Source of the DNA: Corbicula japonica
Taxonomy: Eukaryota > Mollusca > Bivalvia > Venerida > Cyrenidae
Length of the DNA: 64,000 nucleotides
NCBI GenBank assembly: GCA_038501625.1
Contig: JAZAYU010000019.1
Span: 6,604,709-6,668,708, forward strand
Direction: 5' to 3'
Shown here: positions 11,808-23,600 of the stretch, in pieces
Numbering within the stretch: position 1 is the stretch's first letter
Layout of the letters: each line of letters begins with the position of its first letter
Program-made: the position numbers and the translations under genes
Notes under the pieces: model-generated
What the model saw: the letters and a program-made list of their open reading frames with translations, nothing else
Databases searched by the model: none
Told to the model about the DNA's origin: nothing

Positions 11808-12888
11808 CACTCATGAAAACTGTGAGATAAATGAGTTTATTGAGAATCACATTTCATTCTGTTCAGGAGGATACAAATATTCTAAACTAATTTACACTTT
11901 ACAATGTTCTAACTACACCAGTCATATTTTTTAATTTCTCAGCAAGGATTCGGGATATACACTTCAAACTTGAAATATTATAAGTTACATCATTTTCACT
12001 TGTTTGTATGAAACATTTATTAAATTCTGTTCACGCGTTTAGAAAACACTTGACATTTAATCAATGAGTAAAACCAAAAGTCACAAAATTGTCGTTATAC
12101 GAGTATTCTCCGTAAACGAAAATTCATGTCTCATTGTTTTTTGATCGATGTAGTTAGAACATTGGTTTTAAGTGGATTTATTTAAAAAAATAAAACACCC
12201 TTAAGAAAAAAGGGTTTTGGTACAAAATACATGTCTGATAAAATAAACTAACAACTGTATGATATTTCCATAATAGGTCTTATCAAAATATTTCATAAGG
12301 TCTCTTATCTAATCCATTATCTGTGAACGCCCTTAGACATATCAACTATCAGAGTCCAATAAACAGCTTAGCAGGAGCCGTCCAGTTACGATGTCTAAAT
12401 AAAACGATAAATGCCCCCTTTAAGCTCCGCCCTTTTGAAAACGAAGCTAGCAAGCCGCGCCCTCTTGCCTTAATATAATAAATTCAAACACTCAATTTAT
12501 CAATAATTTATAAAAGAACCCGATTTATATGTTTTATGTATCTGCAAGACAGGTAATGATGAATCAGTGAAATATATAAAATTGAATGAAGATATATAAA
12601 ACTGTGTCAATTAACCATTCCAGTTTTCATACCCAAATTCAAGTTTGATATCACATATATGCAGTTTCAGCATGTTTTCCATATTTTATATAATAGCACT
12701 TTATAGCTAGACCCCTTAAAATACATAATAGGATTAAGCTTCTGGGATTATGCATTACTATTTTATGTGATTTTCATTCCCCCCCCCCCCAAAAACAGAT
12801 AACAATACAATTTAAATAAGCAACTAAATAATCTAGAACAAACAAATGTAATTAACTTTTACATTAAAAATTTTAAGCGTTTTTGTTC

Positions 12889-12994
12889 GAAACAATCACA
12901 ACACAATTCACTGAACAGCACTTTTTCGCTATTGAGATTTTTATAATTTTTTCCGTTATATCGATGAACGTGCAAGGAGGAGTGTAGTGGGCCC
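12889..12994 (-). repeat. Solo end of the TTAA/GGGCTCGCC MITE family
   Basis: Matches the right end of the intact MITE at 18975-19663 (CACTGAACAGCACTTTTTCGC..., then GGAGGAGTGTAGTGGGCCC followed by TTAA at 12995). I found no matching left end, so it is a truncated copy. Confidence 0.5.
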
Positions 12995-13569
12995 TTAAAT
13001 AATGAACAATAGAAAGATAATGAAATCAGATACTGACACAGATATACCTTTATTTATTAATTATTTATTGCGAATTTGACATGCAAGAACAAAACAAGTG
13101 ATTTTAATGAAACCCTTAAATTCGATGATTTATATCTTCAATAATAAAATTATGTTACAAAATTTGCGCCGACCAAATATTAAATCCTGCCTACACCCCT
13201 GATAATTGTTAGTTAAATTCATTTACTTTCAAACCATTATCTACCAAATCCTCATTATAATAAATAAAGGGACCCTTAGTTATCTGCCAAATTATACATT
13301 ATCACTAACGGTTCCTTTTTATAATTAATTTTGTGGTAGCAAATTCTTTTATCTTTTCTAATCTGCCAGTAATCTCGGACCCCTGGTGGGAACAAAGCCG
13401 AAGGTGTGAAATGCAATGGTGTATTGGCATTAACGTGTCATATGTGTGCTACTGGTATTGCACTGGATAACCATTTGGCTAAAAGGCCCTTCTAAAAATC
13501 TGATGTTTTGATTGGTAACAAATTCAATAATTGTTATTAAATCTTTTAAAAGGCAACCAAATATCAATT

Positions 13570-14407
13570 AAAACAAACTCTTTATTTCCATTGCGTTCAC
13601 GTGAATTTCCATTGCGCAACATTTTTGAGGATTATTTCATATATATTGGAAACCTGAACACTAAGACATTATTTAAAAAAATATTTCATGTTTATGACCG
13701 ATGAAATATTATTAAAACATCATTTATAAGTCAATTTTTATTCAAATATTAGAGAATAGCAATAAAATCACGATCTTCATTTCCATTGCGTCCACAGGAA
13801 TTTCCATTGCGCAAGAATTATTAAGGTATTTCATTAATATTTACGAATCTGAAACCTGGACACTTGGTTTAAATAAAAAATAATATGTTTTGGTTGTTAT
13901 AATATTCAATCTTTGTCATAAATTCTTATAAAAACTAATATTTACACAAAATAAATATTTTTTATTTCAATTGCGTACACGTGAATTTCCATTGCGCACG
14001 ATTTTTGAGGATTATTTCATATATACTGGAAACCTGAACACTATGACATTATTAAAAAAATATTTCATGTTTATGACCGATGAAATATTATTAAAACATC
14101 ATTTATAAGTCAATTTTCATTCAAATATTAGAAAACAGCAATAAAATCACGATCTTCATTTCCATCGCGTCCACAGGAATTTCCATTGCGCAAGAATTAT
14201 TAAGGTATTTCATTAATATTTACGAATCTGAAACCTGGACACTTGGTTTAAATTAAAAATAACATGTTTTTGGTTGATAAAATATTCAACCTTTGTTATT
14301 AATTCTTATAAAAACAAATATTTACACAAAATAAATATTTTTTATTTCCATTGCGTATTTTGTTTCCATTGCGGTCCATTTTTCCATTGCGTATTTTATA
14401 CCTACCG
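13570..14407 (-). repeat. Right arm of the 6.5 kb element with tandem sub-repeats
   Basis: Contains two direct ~385 bp units and a partial third. Eleven copies of TTTCCATTGCG or close variants occur at about 13586, 13604, 13779, 13799, 13966, 13984, 14158, 14178, 14344, 14361 and 14380, mostly as pairs 17-21 bp apart. The terminal ~70 bp is the inverted copy of the left end. Confidence 0.75.
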
Positions 14408-14416
14408 GCTTTTTAT

Positions 14417-14543
14417 CGTTAAAACCAACAACAACAATATTTATGGGTTCCCTCTCAGAACGAAAAAATCGCGTCGAGCTCACAAAGTCAAAACGAGAGA
14501 ATGCCAAAGGAAAGACATAAGTCATGACATTTAAGTAAAGAAC
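14417..14543 (+). promoter_or_regulatory. Putative proximal promoter/5'UTR of the SIMC1-like gene
   Basis: Only 127 bases separate the target duplication of the 6.5 kb element from the start codon. The stretch is less AT-rich than its flanks, has an in-frame TAA at 14532-14534 and ends AAGAACATGG, a good initiation context. Either the core promoter fits here, or it lies in the transposon or in an unseen upstream exon. Confidence 0.35.
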
Positions 14544-14687
14544 ATGGCCACCACAGATTCAGTTATTTTAATATCTGATTCCAATTCGGAAAGTGATGTG
14601 TCCGTGGTGGGGATTTCCATTTCGGATTCAAACTATTTTGGGACGAATCATGACTATATTAATATCGAGCAACAATCCGAAGATTTG
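14544..14687 (+). CDS. SIMC1: SIMC1-like exon 1 (start codon, two SIMs)
   Basis: 48 codons, phase 0 at the donor TTG|GTAAGT. The start is chosen because of the in-frame TAA 10-12 bases upstream, A at -3 and G at +4. It encodes MATTDSVILISDSNSESD and then VSVVGISISDSNYF. Two hydrophobic cores followed by Ser/Asp are the classic SIM pattern, and the first sits at the very N-terminus as in vertebrate SIMC1. Confidence 0.8.
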
Positions 14688-17600
14688 GTAAGTCTGCCTA
14701 TAATTAATGTGAATGTATAGATCCAGCTGGTAATCAATGATGACCATTTCTAGCAATCAAGTGCAGTGCTCAGGCTGTCGGTCAACACAGTGAATCGGCA
14801 CAACTTTTTTTCTCCTTTAACCCTTTCAGTGTTTTTTTTTATGCCAAAAATTTGGAGAAATAGGGCCCCATTCCCCCCTCAAAATAGCATATATTTTTCC
14901 CCGACATCCGTAAAAAATTCCCCCTTTGCCGGAGTCTGTTAAGCACCGTTCGATAGTGAAGATGATAAATCTCAATTTTGGATATGTTTAATGAATACCC
15001 CACAGATGGACAATACAGTGACAAGAATAATTGATAAATTTGCAGACAGAAAAAGACATGATTTCACTGTAGACCACTGACTTTTTTTTTAATTAAAAGA
15101 TCAGTGAATACTTTGTTATGTAGTGTTTGACAGGCTGCAAGTATCTTCCAAATATTCCCCCTTTCCTTTGTTCGCGTCGCAATTTTCCCCCTCCAAAGGG
15201 TTGCGACCCCCTTCCCCCAAAAGAGAAAAAAAACACTGCCTTTCCTCCATAAATACATCTTAGTAGGCGAACAATTTAGATCCTGATCAGCCTGCACATT
15301 TGTACCATCTGATCAGGATCTAAATTGTTCGCTTTATGATTTGTTCGCTTTATGATTTGTTAGGTTAGTTCTGACCAAAATGACAAGGGATTTTTCTCGC
15401 ACGATTTCCATTTGGACACAGTTCACCACCAGTAATAAATTTTTCCCTACCGTATATACTCAGCCATAAGTCGAGGTTTTTTCCTTTCAAAATCACTTCT
15501 AAAAAGTCGATTCGACTTATGGCCGAGAGATAGAAAAAAACTTTTAAAAATCGTCATGAATCGCCGCCATTTTGATTTGTTGTTGTTGTACCAAACGTGT
15601 TAGCGGGTAAAAGCCGTACTTACGTATTCGGAGTTACATTCGTAGCTATATGACATTGCTTTCATTGAAAAAAAGAAAGACTATTTATTTCAACATTAGC
15701 ATTCTACCTACAACGCTTGTTTGTAAGAAATTAGAAATATAATTATTCACGTTTTAGTTCTACACAAAATAGATTTAAGGGTTTGCAAAATCGTCGCGAA
15801 TCTCTGCCGTTTCGTATAAATTATGCTGTACATAACATGTGTAAGCAAGTATAGGCAGTATTTGGAGATACGTTGTATCTATATGACATTGAACTCATTG
15901 AGAAAAGGAATGAAAATTTATTGCAACATTATAATGCTACCTACAACTTTTGTTTTTAGAAATTATAAAATATAATTATTTAGTTTTACACAGTTGCGGT
16001 TGTTTTGTTGAAGCGCGTTCATATAATTACTTGTTTGCTAAATTGAAGCATGTAATCAGTGAAATATTATTTTACTAACGACAAACTGAGTAAATCAAAA
16101 TTGAACCAGGGTCTATTCAATTTATTAATAGATCTTGATTGTACATAATTGTCGCCGAAAACTGCCAAGTGTGTGTCAAACCGTGATGACATTTGATAAC
16201 GGGACACATTTTTCGTCTGTTCTCTCGCCGACAGTCGCTAATTGCTATCAAAACAAACTCGGCATGACAAAGGAAGTTTATTACAAAACACCTGCCAATT
16301 TGCCCAAACTTTCCGCTACGCTGAGATTGTCTAACAGCTCTGCTTTAGCCAATCAGTCCTGTTAGCATAACCAAATCGTACAGAAACTCCGCCTCCCACC
16401 AGTCAGGGCTCGCATATGACTTTTCAAGATTATTTCTTTTGGTGGGAGGCGGAGTTACATGTTAACCTGAGCAACGATAATTTATTCGTTCATAAAATAT
16501 TTAACAGTTTTTAATAATGCATTAGGTAAAAAAAATGCTTTAAAATGTGATGAAATAAAGCTGTGAATGATAGCCGTATTTATTTTGTTATGTACTTGAA
16601 ATAAAGTAAACAATATTTCTTTCCTCAGTACTTGTTTTTATTAATTAAAATATTAGTTTTTGTTCATGCTTAAAATGCTTTGGTTTATGAAATTTCATAA
16701 AAGAATTATAAAAGACACAGCGAGTTGAATGTACTTATTGATTTTATCAAGGTTACGTCGGCGATGTTTTGGTCCATATATAGCTGCATAAAAGTTGCAT
16801 AAAAAGTCCCAACTGTACTTATTTTCTCAATGGTTACGCCGGCGATGTACCGGACCGTATTTACCTTAAAAATGTGCTTAAAAATCGCCAATTTTAGCAG
16901 TTTTTCAACTCGACTTATGAATGAGTCAAGGTAAAAAACGGCCTTTAAGAGGTGAAAATCCACCCCTCGACTTATGAACGGATCGACCTATGGCTGAGTA
17001 TATACGGTATTTGCTTTTTGAGAAAATCTTATGTTAAGTTTGAAAGAGCGAACAAAAATTATTATACAATCAAAATCTAGTACTTAACAAGGAATCGAGA
17101 CATCCTGACATTGTAGGCAATAGTCTAAGATTTTTTTCCACTGTGAAACAAGTTTGAACAGGACTCCATTATAGTTTAATTTAAGTTGAGAAGGTGCAAC
17201 CTTAATTGACATCTAATGTTTTAGACGACATGAGAAACTCCAGTGTTTTTTTTATGCCAAATATTTGGAGAAATCGGGCCCCATTCCCCCCTCAAAATAG
17301 TATATATTTTTCCCCCAGGTCCAATAAAAAATTCCCACTTTGCTGGAGTCTGTTACAGACCGTTCGATTTGTTTCGCTAATGTGTAATAGCGTGATAGTG
17401 AAAATGATAGTGAAGATGATAAATTTGAATTTTTTCTGATGCAAGAAAATTCAACTCTGAGAAGTATGAGGCAAGATTTACTTGGTTGTACTACATTGTT
17501 ATCAAAGCAAACAGCGAACAATCATTTTTTTTTTTTGTTTTTTTTTTTTGCGTTCACCTTTTCGGCGTGTAAGCGTGGTGCTGCGCTTTTGGATAGGAGA

Positions 17601-20600
17601 CCGCCATATTGCAGGCTCAGCACCTCCGACTTCGGATCTCCTTGCGGGTCCTCCTATACCGACACCCGCCGAATCGGTCGTAATGCTTACCCTTAAACCC
17701 TGAGCGCCAAGGAGGGAAGCCATTACTACCATTTTTAAAGTCTTTGGTATGACCCGGCCGGGGATCGAACCCACGACCTCCCAGTCCGGAAGCGGACGCT
17801 CTACCTACTGAGCTAACCGGGCTGGTCGAACAATCAGTGAATACTTTGTTTTGTTGTGTTTGACAGCTGCAAGTATCTTCCAAATATTCCCCCATTCCTT
17901 TGTTCGCTGCTCATTTTCCCCCTCCAGAGGGCTGCGACCCCCTTCCCCAAAAGTGAAAAAAAACACTGAACTCTTAAAAAATCACAGTGTTTCTCATGTT
18001 GTGCTACTACCTTTAACTTCTATAAAATTGTCATGGGTTCTGTCCCAGTGTCACATTTTCATTTGAAAAAAAAACAACAACCAAAAAACAACATCACATT
18101 TTAAATAAATCGTTGCAATCGCCAATAAGAGTTTTGTTTTACTTGCATCTTGCAAAAGGTTACTGAAATAATGTAGAACCAGGGTAAAATGTCCGTGCAA
18201 TGCTCCTCTGCTTCACTAGTCGAATTGTCTGGCAGTGAATTGTCTGAAAATATATGTCAGTCATTCTCAGTAAAAACCTCGTATTATGAAGCATATTTTT
18301 TTTCAAATATCAACTTTGGGGTCCAAAGTTAAAAAAGGTCAGGGAGGCATTATTATGAAAAATATAGAGTTTAAAATATCATATTTAAAAATAATGACGT
18401 TTTAAAAATATTTTTTGAAATACACTGAAAAAATATGCTTCATAATAATGGAATATTATCATGTGTTTGGTAATGTCCCCTTATCTAGCAATGTCGGTAG
18501 ATCTATATGCCGGAGTTCTAGAAAGGGAAGAGAAACCCTTGGTTAAAATTTCACGTGTTTATTCTTTGAAGACTGAGCTTTGAATGATGCCCAGACTTCA
18601 CCTAAAGGTTCAACATAAACTCCCTTTCCCACGCCACAAGGATTGCTGGACTTCTCTTGGTTGCGGTTAATAGGATGCCTTGCAGATAGAGCATGAAACT
18701 GCTGTCAACCGCAGCCAAGTGAAGACCACCACAAAGAAATAACATGGCAGATAAATGGCCTTTAAGATTATTGATTCCAGAAATTTAATTAACTCTGAAC
18801 CCAAGATATAAAGGTCAGAATATGACTAAAAAAAACTCATTTTCCCTAAATTATTGTTTAAACTTTAAAATTAACAAACTTTAATTTATATATTTGAACT
18901 CTATGAAGAACAAGAAACATTTTGATACTAAACTTGATGTTAAAATATCATATTTAAAAATAATGACGTTTTAAGGGCTCGCCACACTCCTCCCAATCCT
19001 ATTCATCGATAAAAAGAAAATTATCAAAATCTCAATAACGTCAAAGTGCCGTTAAATGAAACTTTGCACAAATGTATGTTATTAATGTATCTTTATTTTT
19101 CAGATGGTAAGACACGTTAGAACAGTAAAGAAAAATAGCGAGATCTAAAATTTCTCTCAACTTCTATTTACATAAATTCACAAAAACTAAACAACACAAA
19201 ACATCATTTTAAATGGCCACATGAGTAATATGATACTGACAACAATTTATTGTGTCCTCGTGACTTACATATGTAAACTTTACGAGATATTAGTAAAAGT
19301 GTGTTTGACCTTAAATTTTCTGGTCGCTTCCTGGTCGCGTAAACGGATGACAATCACGGATTTCTCTTTTAGTTGTTGAAAGTTTTTAACAAAGTACACA
19401 ACATTTTCTTGTCAGTAACATTGCACTCACGTGGGAATTTAAAATTATGTTATGTATCGAATTTATGTAAATAGTATTTTAAGGAATTTCAAGTTCTAGC
19501 TTGTTTTCTTTACTATTCTAACGTGTCTTACTGTATGCAAAATCAAGATACATTAGTAACATTCATTTGTGCAAAGTTTCATTGAACGGCATTTTGCCAT
19601 TATTGAGATTTTGGTAATTTTCTTTTTATTGATGAATATGATTGGGAGGAGTGTGGCGAGCCCTTAAAAATATTTTTTGAAATACACTGAAAAAATATGC
19701 TTCATAATACTAGCAAGTTCCTTTGTCCCTCCAATACGGCAGATTCGATAATAGGGTCTGGACCCCACGGACCGCATTATATTGGATCTCCACTGTACAC
19801 AAGAGTTAGGTATGGGGAGGCTTAAATATCTTAATATATGAATGAAAGCCACCTCTTAGTATAGAATAGAGTCTATTAAGCCTTTCCTGTATATATACAC
19901 CTTTATTGCTAGGGCGAACAGTTTAGATCCAGATCAGCCGGCACATCCATGCCACGTCTGATCAGGATCTAAACTGTTCACTTTTTAGCTCACCTGAGCC
20001 ATAGGCTCATGGTGAGCTATTGTGACCCGTCTTTGTCTGGCGTCCGGCGTCCGTCAACAATTTCCTTTAAACAGCATCTCCTCTGAAACCACTTGATGGA
20101 TTTTAACCAAATTTGTCCTGAAGCATCCTGGCACTGATGTCTACAAAAGTTGTTCAAATCATGACCACAGGGTCAAGGTCAAGGTCACTGCTGCTAAAAA
20201 GAGAAATTCAGTCTTTGCTCAATTACTTGAGTTTGCTTAGGCCTATTGACTCCAAACTTGGTTTATGGGTAGCTTATATCAAAAGGCAGCTTGAGGTTGC
20301 TACCCAGGTGTCTGTGATTAAGGTCAAGGTCACTGTTGCTAAAAATAGAAATTCAGTTTCTGCTTAATAACTTGAGTTTGCATTGGCATATTGACTCCAA
20401 ACTTGATGTATTGGTAGCTTATATCAAAAGGCAGCTTGGGGTTGCTACCCAGGTGTCTGTGATCAAAGTTAAGGTCACTGTTGCTAAAAATAGAAATTCA
20501 GTTTCTGCTTAATAACTTGAGTTTGCTTTGGCATATCGACTCCAAACTTGGTATATGAGTAGCTTCTAACAAGAGACAAATTGGGATTGCTACCCACGTG

Positions 20601-23600
20601 TCTGTGATCAAGGTCAAGATCACTGTTGCTAAAAATAAAAATTCAGTTTCTGGTTAATAACTTGAGTTTCATAGTCAGGTGAGCGATTCAGGGCCATCAT
20701 GGCCCTCTTGTTTATTCATTAGGTTATTTCTGACCAAAATGCGACCAGTGCAGAATAAAAATGTGTATATATCAAGGAAAGGGTTAAGACATTTCTATAG
20801 AAAATAGAAGCCAAACAATTGCAGCTACATGTACATGTAGTGCAGGCTTCTTTTTCTATGGAAACTTCTAAATAGACACTATCAGACTTAAAAGTAGCCC
20901 TCAGAGGTGTAGAATTCCACTCGACCATTCGCCATGGCGAGTAAATGATCCGTTGGGTCGAGTGGAATTTTTTAGCAAAGCACATGTGTTTTCTTTGGAA
21001 AAATGAAATATTTTCACTTTGTTTACAAAATACAATTTGATTTCCGGTATTTCGGTCAATTTCCGGTATATTCGGAACGTTTCTGATATAAAGGTAACAG
21101 CAGCGATTTATTTTATCCTCCTTGGGTTTCCCAAATCAGAACGAGGCTGCAAGTGCACATATTTTCCCGCTATATGTCAAAATGTCGAAACAAATGAAGA
21201 TAATGTTTTTTACACAAGGTAGGGGTGATAATGAAAAGCGAGAGAGAGAGAGAGAGACAGTAAGAAAGAGATAAAACAAATAGAAAAAATGAAAATTGCA
21301 ACAGAAAGAGTATTTTATTTTAAGTGTAAGGGTGAGTGTACTTTCTGTAAGGGCGAGTGCACTTACTCATTCACTCGACCTGCAGGGCGAGTGGGTCAAA
21401 GAAAATTTCTACACATCTGGCCCTACGTTAGTAGCCACGCGCATGTGCAGTTTAAAATAGATCAATATATTTTATTCAGTGTAAAATAGAAAATAGAATT
21501 TAAAAAGAAGTTCTATTGAAATGAATGGCTGAGGAATTAGAATTTTCATAGCTTCTAATTGGCTACAAAGGAAGGATTACTTTTTTGACTGACACATACA
21601 TCTCGTCTATGGTAACATCTGGATATTAAATAGCTTTAACTGTAACTGATACTGCTTCAAAACTCTTTTAAAATTTTGAGTATGCCTTGGAACACAACAA
21701 ATTGGTTATAGTCAGTTTTTTCAGAGTTTAACAGTCAGAGTTATTTGAATATCCACCCTTAACTACTGTACAATATTAATTGCCAAAGGGAGATAACTGT
21801 TGAGCTCTAAATAGTTTTATTGTACAGGTTATGTCTATGACTGACAATTAAGGATTGAATCGATAGTTGATGGTTTCCATTTGGGTATGGAAAACAGTTG
21901 GGTTGTTTAAAGTGTGTGAAGCCCAAAGGGCTTCACGCAAACTTTAAACAATCCAACTTTTTCATACCCAAATGGAAACTATCAAATATTGATTCAATCC
22001 TTATATTTACACTCATAAATAATTTCAATAATACAGAAATAACTATAAAAATTCTTGATATTACGGCTTTTTCGAATGGCTATTGGAACAGCTAAGTTGA
22101 CGGCAAGTGAATGACGGCACGCTTTTTCGCAGCAACTCGTGGCAAAACGTGCATGCACGGCGACGTCACAGGGCTAAACATCGTGCAACGTCCAATAAAT
22201 TGTGAACGGCTCTACAGTAGCCGCGCCTTTTAAAGTAATACGTCACACTGTTCACCATCAAAAATTATGATTTGTTAGCTAAATAAGACTTCATCATAGA
22301 GGATGAAGTTGAAGTGTAGATATAAAATGGTACATGTATGGTTATGGGATTTTAATGCAGCCACTTACCAGTTGGGGTGGGTATTGAAGAGTTGGTTCCA
22401 CGTGTATGTGTGTGCATGTTGTCCAGGCTACAACTTCATTATGAATTTAGGGATTTCAAAATGACTTGGTTCATGTGATTACAGTAGTAAGATGGTGTGT
22501 AGGGCAGCAAGACCCAACCTCCTAGGTGAAGGGTAATGTCTTTAAAAAGAAATTAGTGCTGGTAAACCCTATACTCCATGTACACAGATTTTATCAAGTA
22601 ATTATGTGAACAGCGTGGATCCAGCTCAGCTGGTACACAGTTATAGCATGTTAAATCCACTGCCCCTTTTTAAAGGTGCCTGGTCACATAATTTATCCCC
22701 CCGCCAAAGGCGAGGGGGATATTGGAAATGCCCTTCGTCCGTGCATCCGTCCGAAACAATTTTGTCCGGAGCATAAGTCCAAAACTACTGGAGGGATTTT
22801 ATTCAAACTTCATACAATGACAGAGCTCATTGGTAGGTAGTGCAGTGTGCAAGGACAATAACTCTACCTTGCCTATTTTTAGAGTTATTCCCCTTTATCA
22901 TATTTACTTGATAAATTTTGTCCGGAGCATAACTCCAAAACATCTTGAGGGATTTTATTCAAACTTCATACACTGACAGAGCACATTGGTAGGTAGTGCA
23001 GTGTGCAAGAACAATAACTTGACCTTGCCATTTTTTAGAGTTATTCCCCTTTATCATATTTACTTGATAAATTTTGTCCGGAGCATAAGTCCAAAACTAC
23101 TGGAGGGATTTTATTCAAACTAAATACACTGACAGAGCACATTTGTAGGTAGTGCAGAGTGCAAGAACAATAACTCTACCTTGCCTATTTTAAGAGTTAT
23201 TCCTCTTTATCATATTTACTTGATATATTCTTTCCAGAGCACAACTCCAAAACTATTTGAGGGCTTTTATTCAAACTTCATACACTGACAGAGCACATTG
23301 GTACGTAGTGCAGTGTGCAAGTGCAATAACTCTACCTTGCCTTTTATAGAGTTATTCCCCTTTATCACATTTACTTGATACATTTTGTCCGGAGCATAAC
23401 TCCAAAACTACTTGAGGGATTTTATTCAAACTTCATACACTGACAGAGCACATTGTAGGTAGTGCAGTGTGCAAGTCCAATAACTCTACCTTGCCTTTTT
23501 TAGAGTTATTCCTCTTTATCAGAATTACTTAATAAATTTTGTCCGGAGCATAACTCAAAAACTACTTGAGGGATTTTATTCAAATTTCATATACTGACAG

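Larger units (their letters stand above)
7909..14407. mobile_element. 6.5 kb TIR element with inward-facing CGCAATGGAAA motif pairs
   Basis: The left end (GGTAGGTATAAAATACGCAA...) is repeated as an inverted copy at the right end. About 70 bp are nearly perfect, and homology decays over about 255 bp. Directly outside both ends is GCTTTTTAT (7900-7908 and 14408-14416), a 9 bp target duplication, which fits Mutator-like elements. Inside each arm lie many copies of CGCAATGGAAA, usually two per 17-21 bp, all on + in the left arm and all on - in the right arm. The arms also carry direct duplications of about 380-390 bp (10310-10690 vs 10690-11020; 13575-13960 vs 13966-14340). No transposase frame is present, so it is non-autonomous. 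A modular tandem-repeat element (8183-10018) and small MITE-like pieces sit inside it. Confidence 0.75.

Noticed and set aside
17757..17826. Functional tRNA gene on the minus strand
   Set aside because: The A and B boxes are good, but the anticodon arm does not pair and an A-tailed retroposon body with target duplication follows.
17439..17895. Several frames on both strands of 73-92 residues
   Set aside because: They lie in the tRNA-headed SINE and the CAGTG-MITE.
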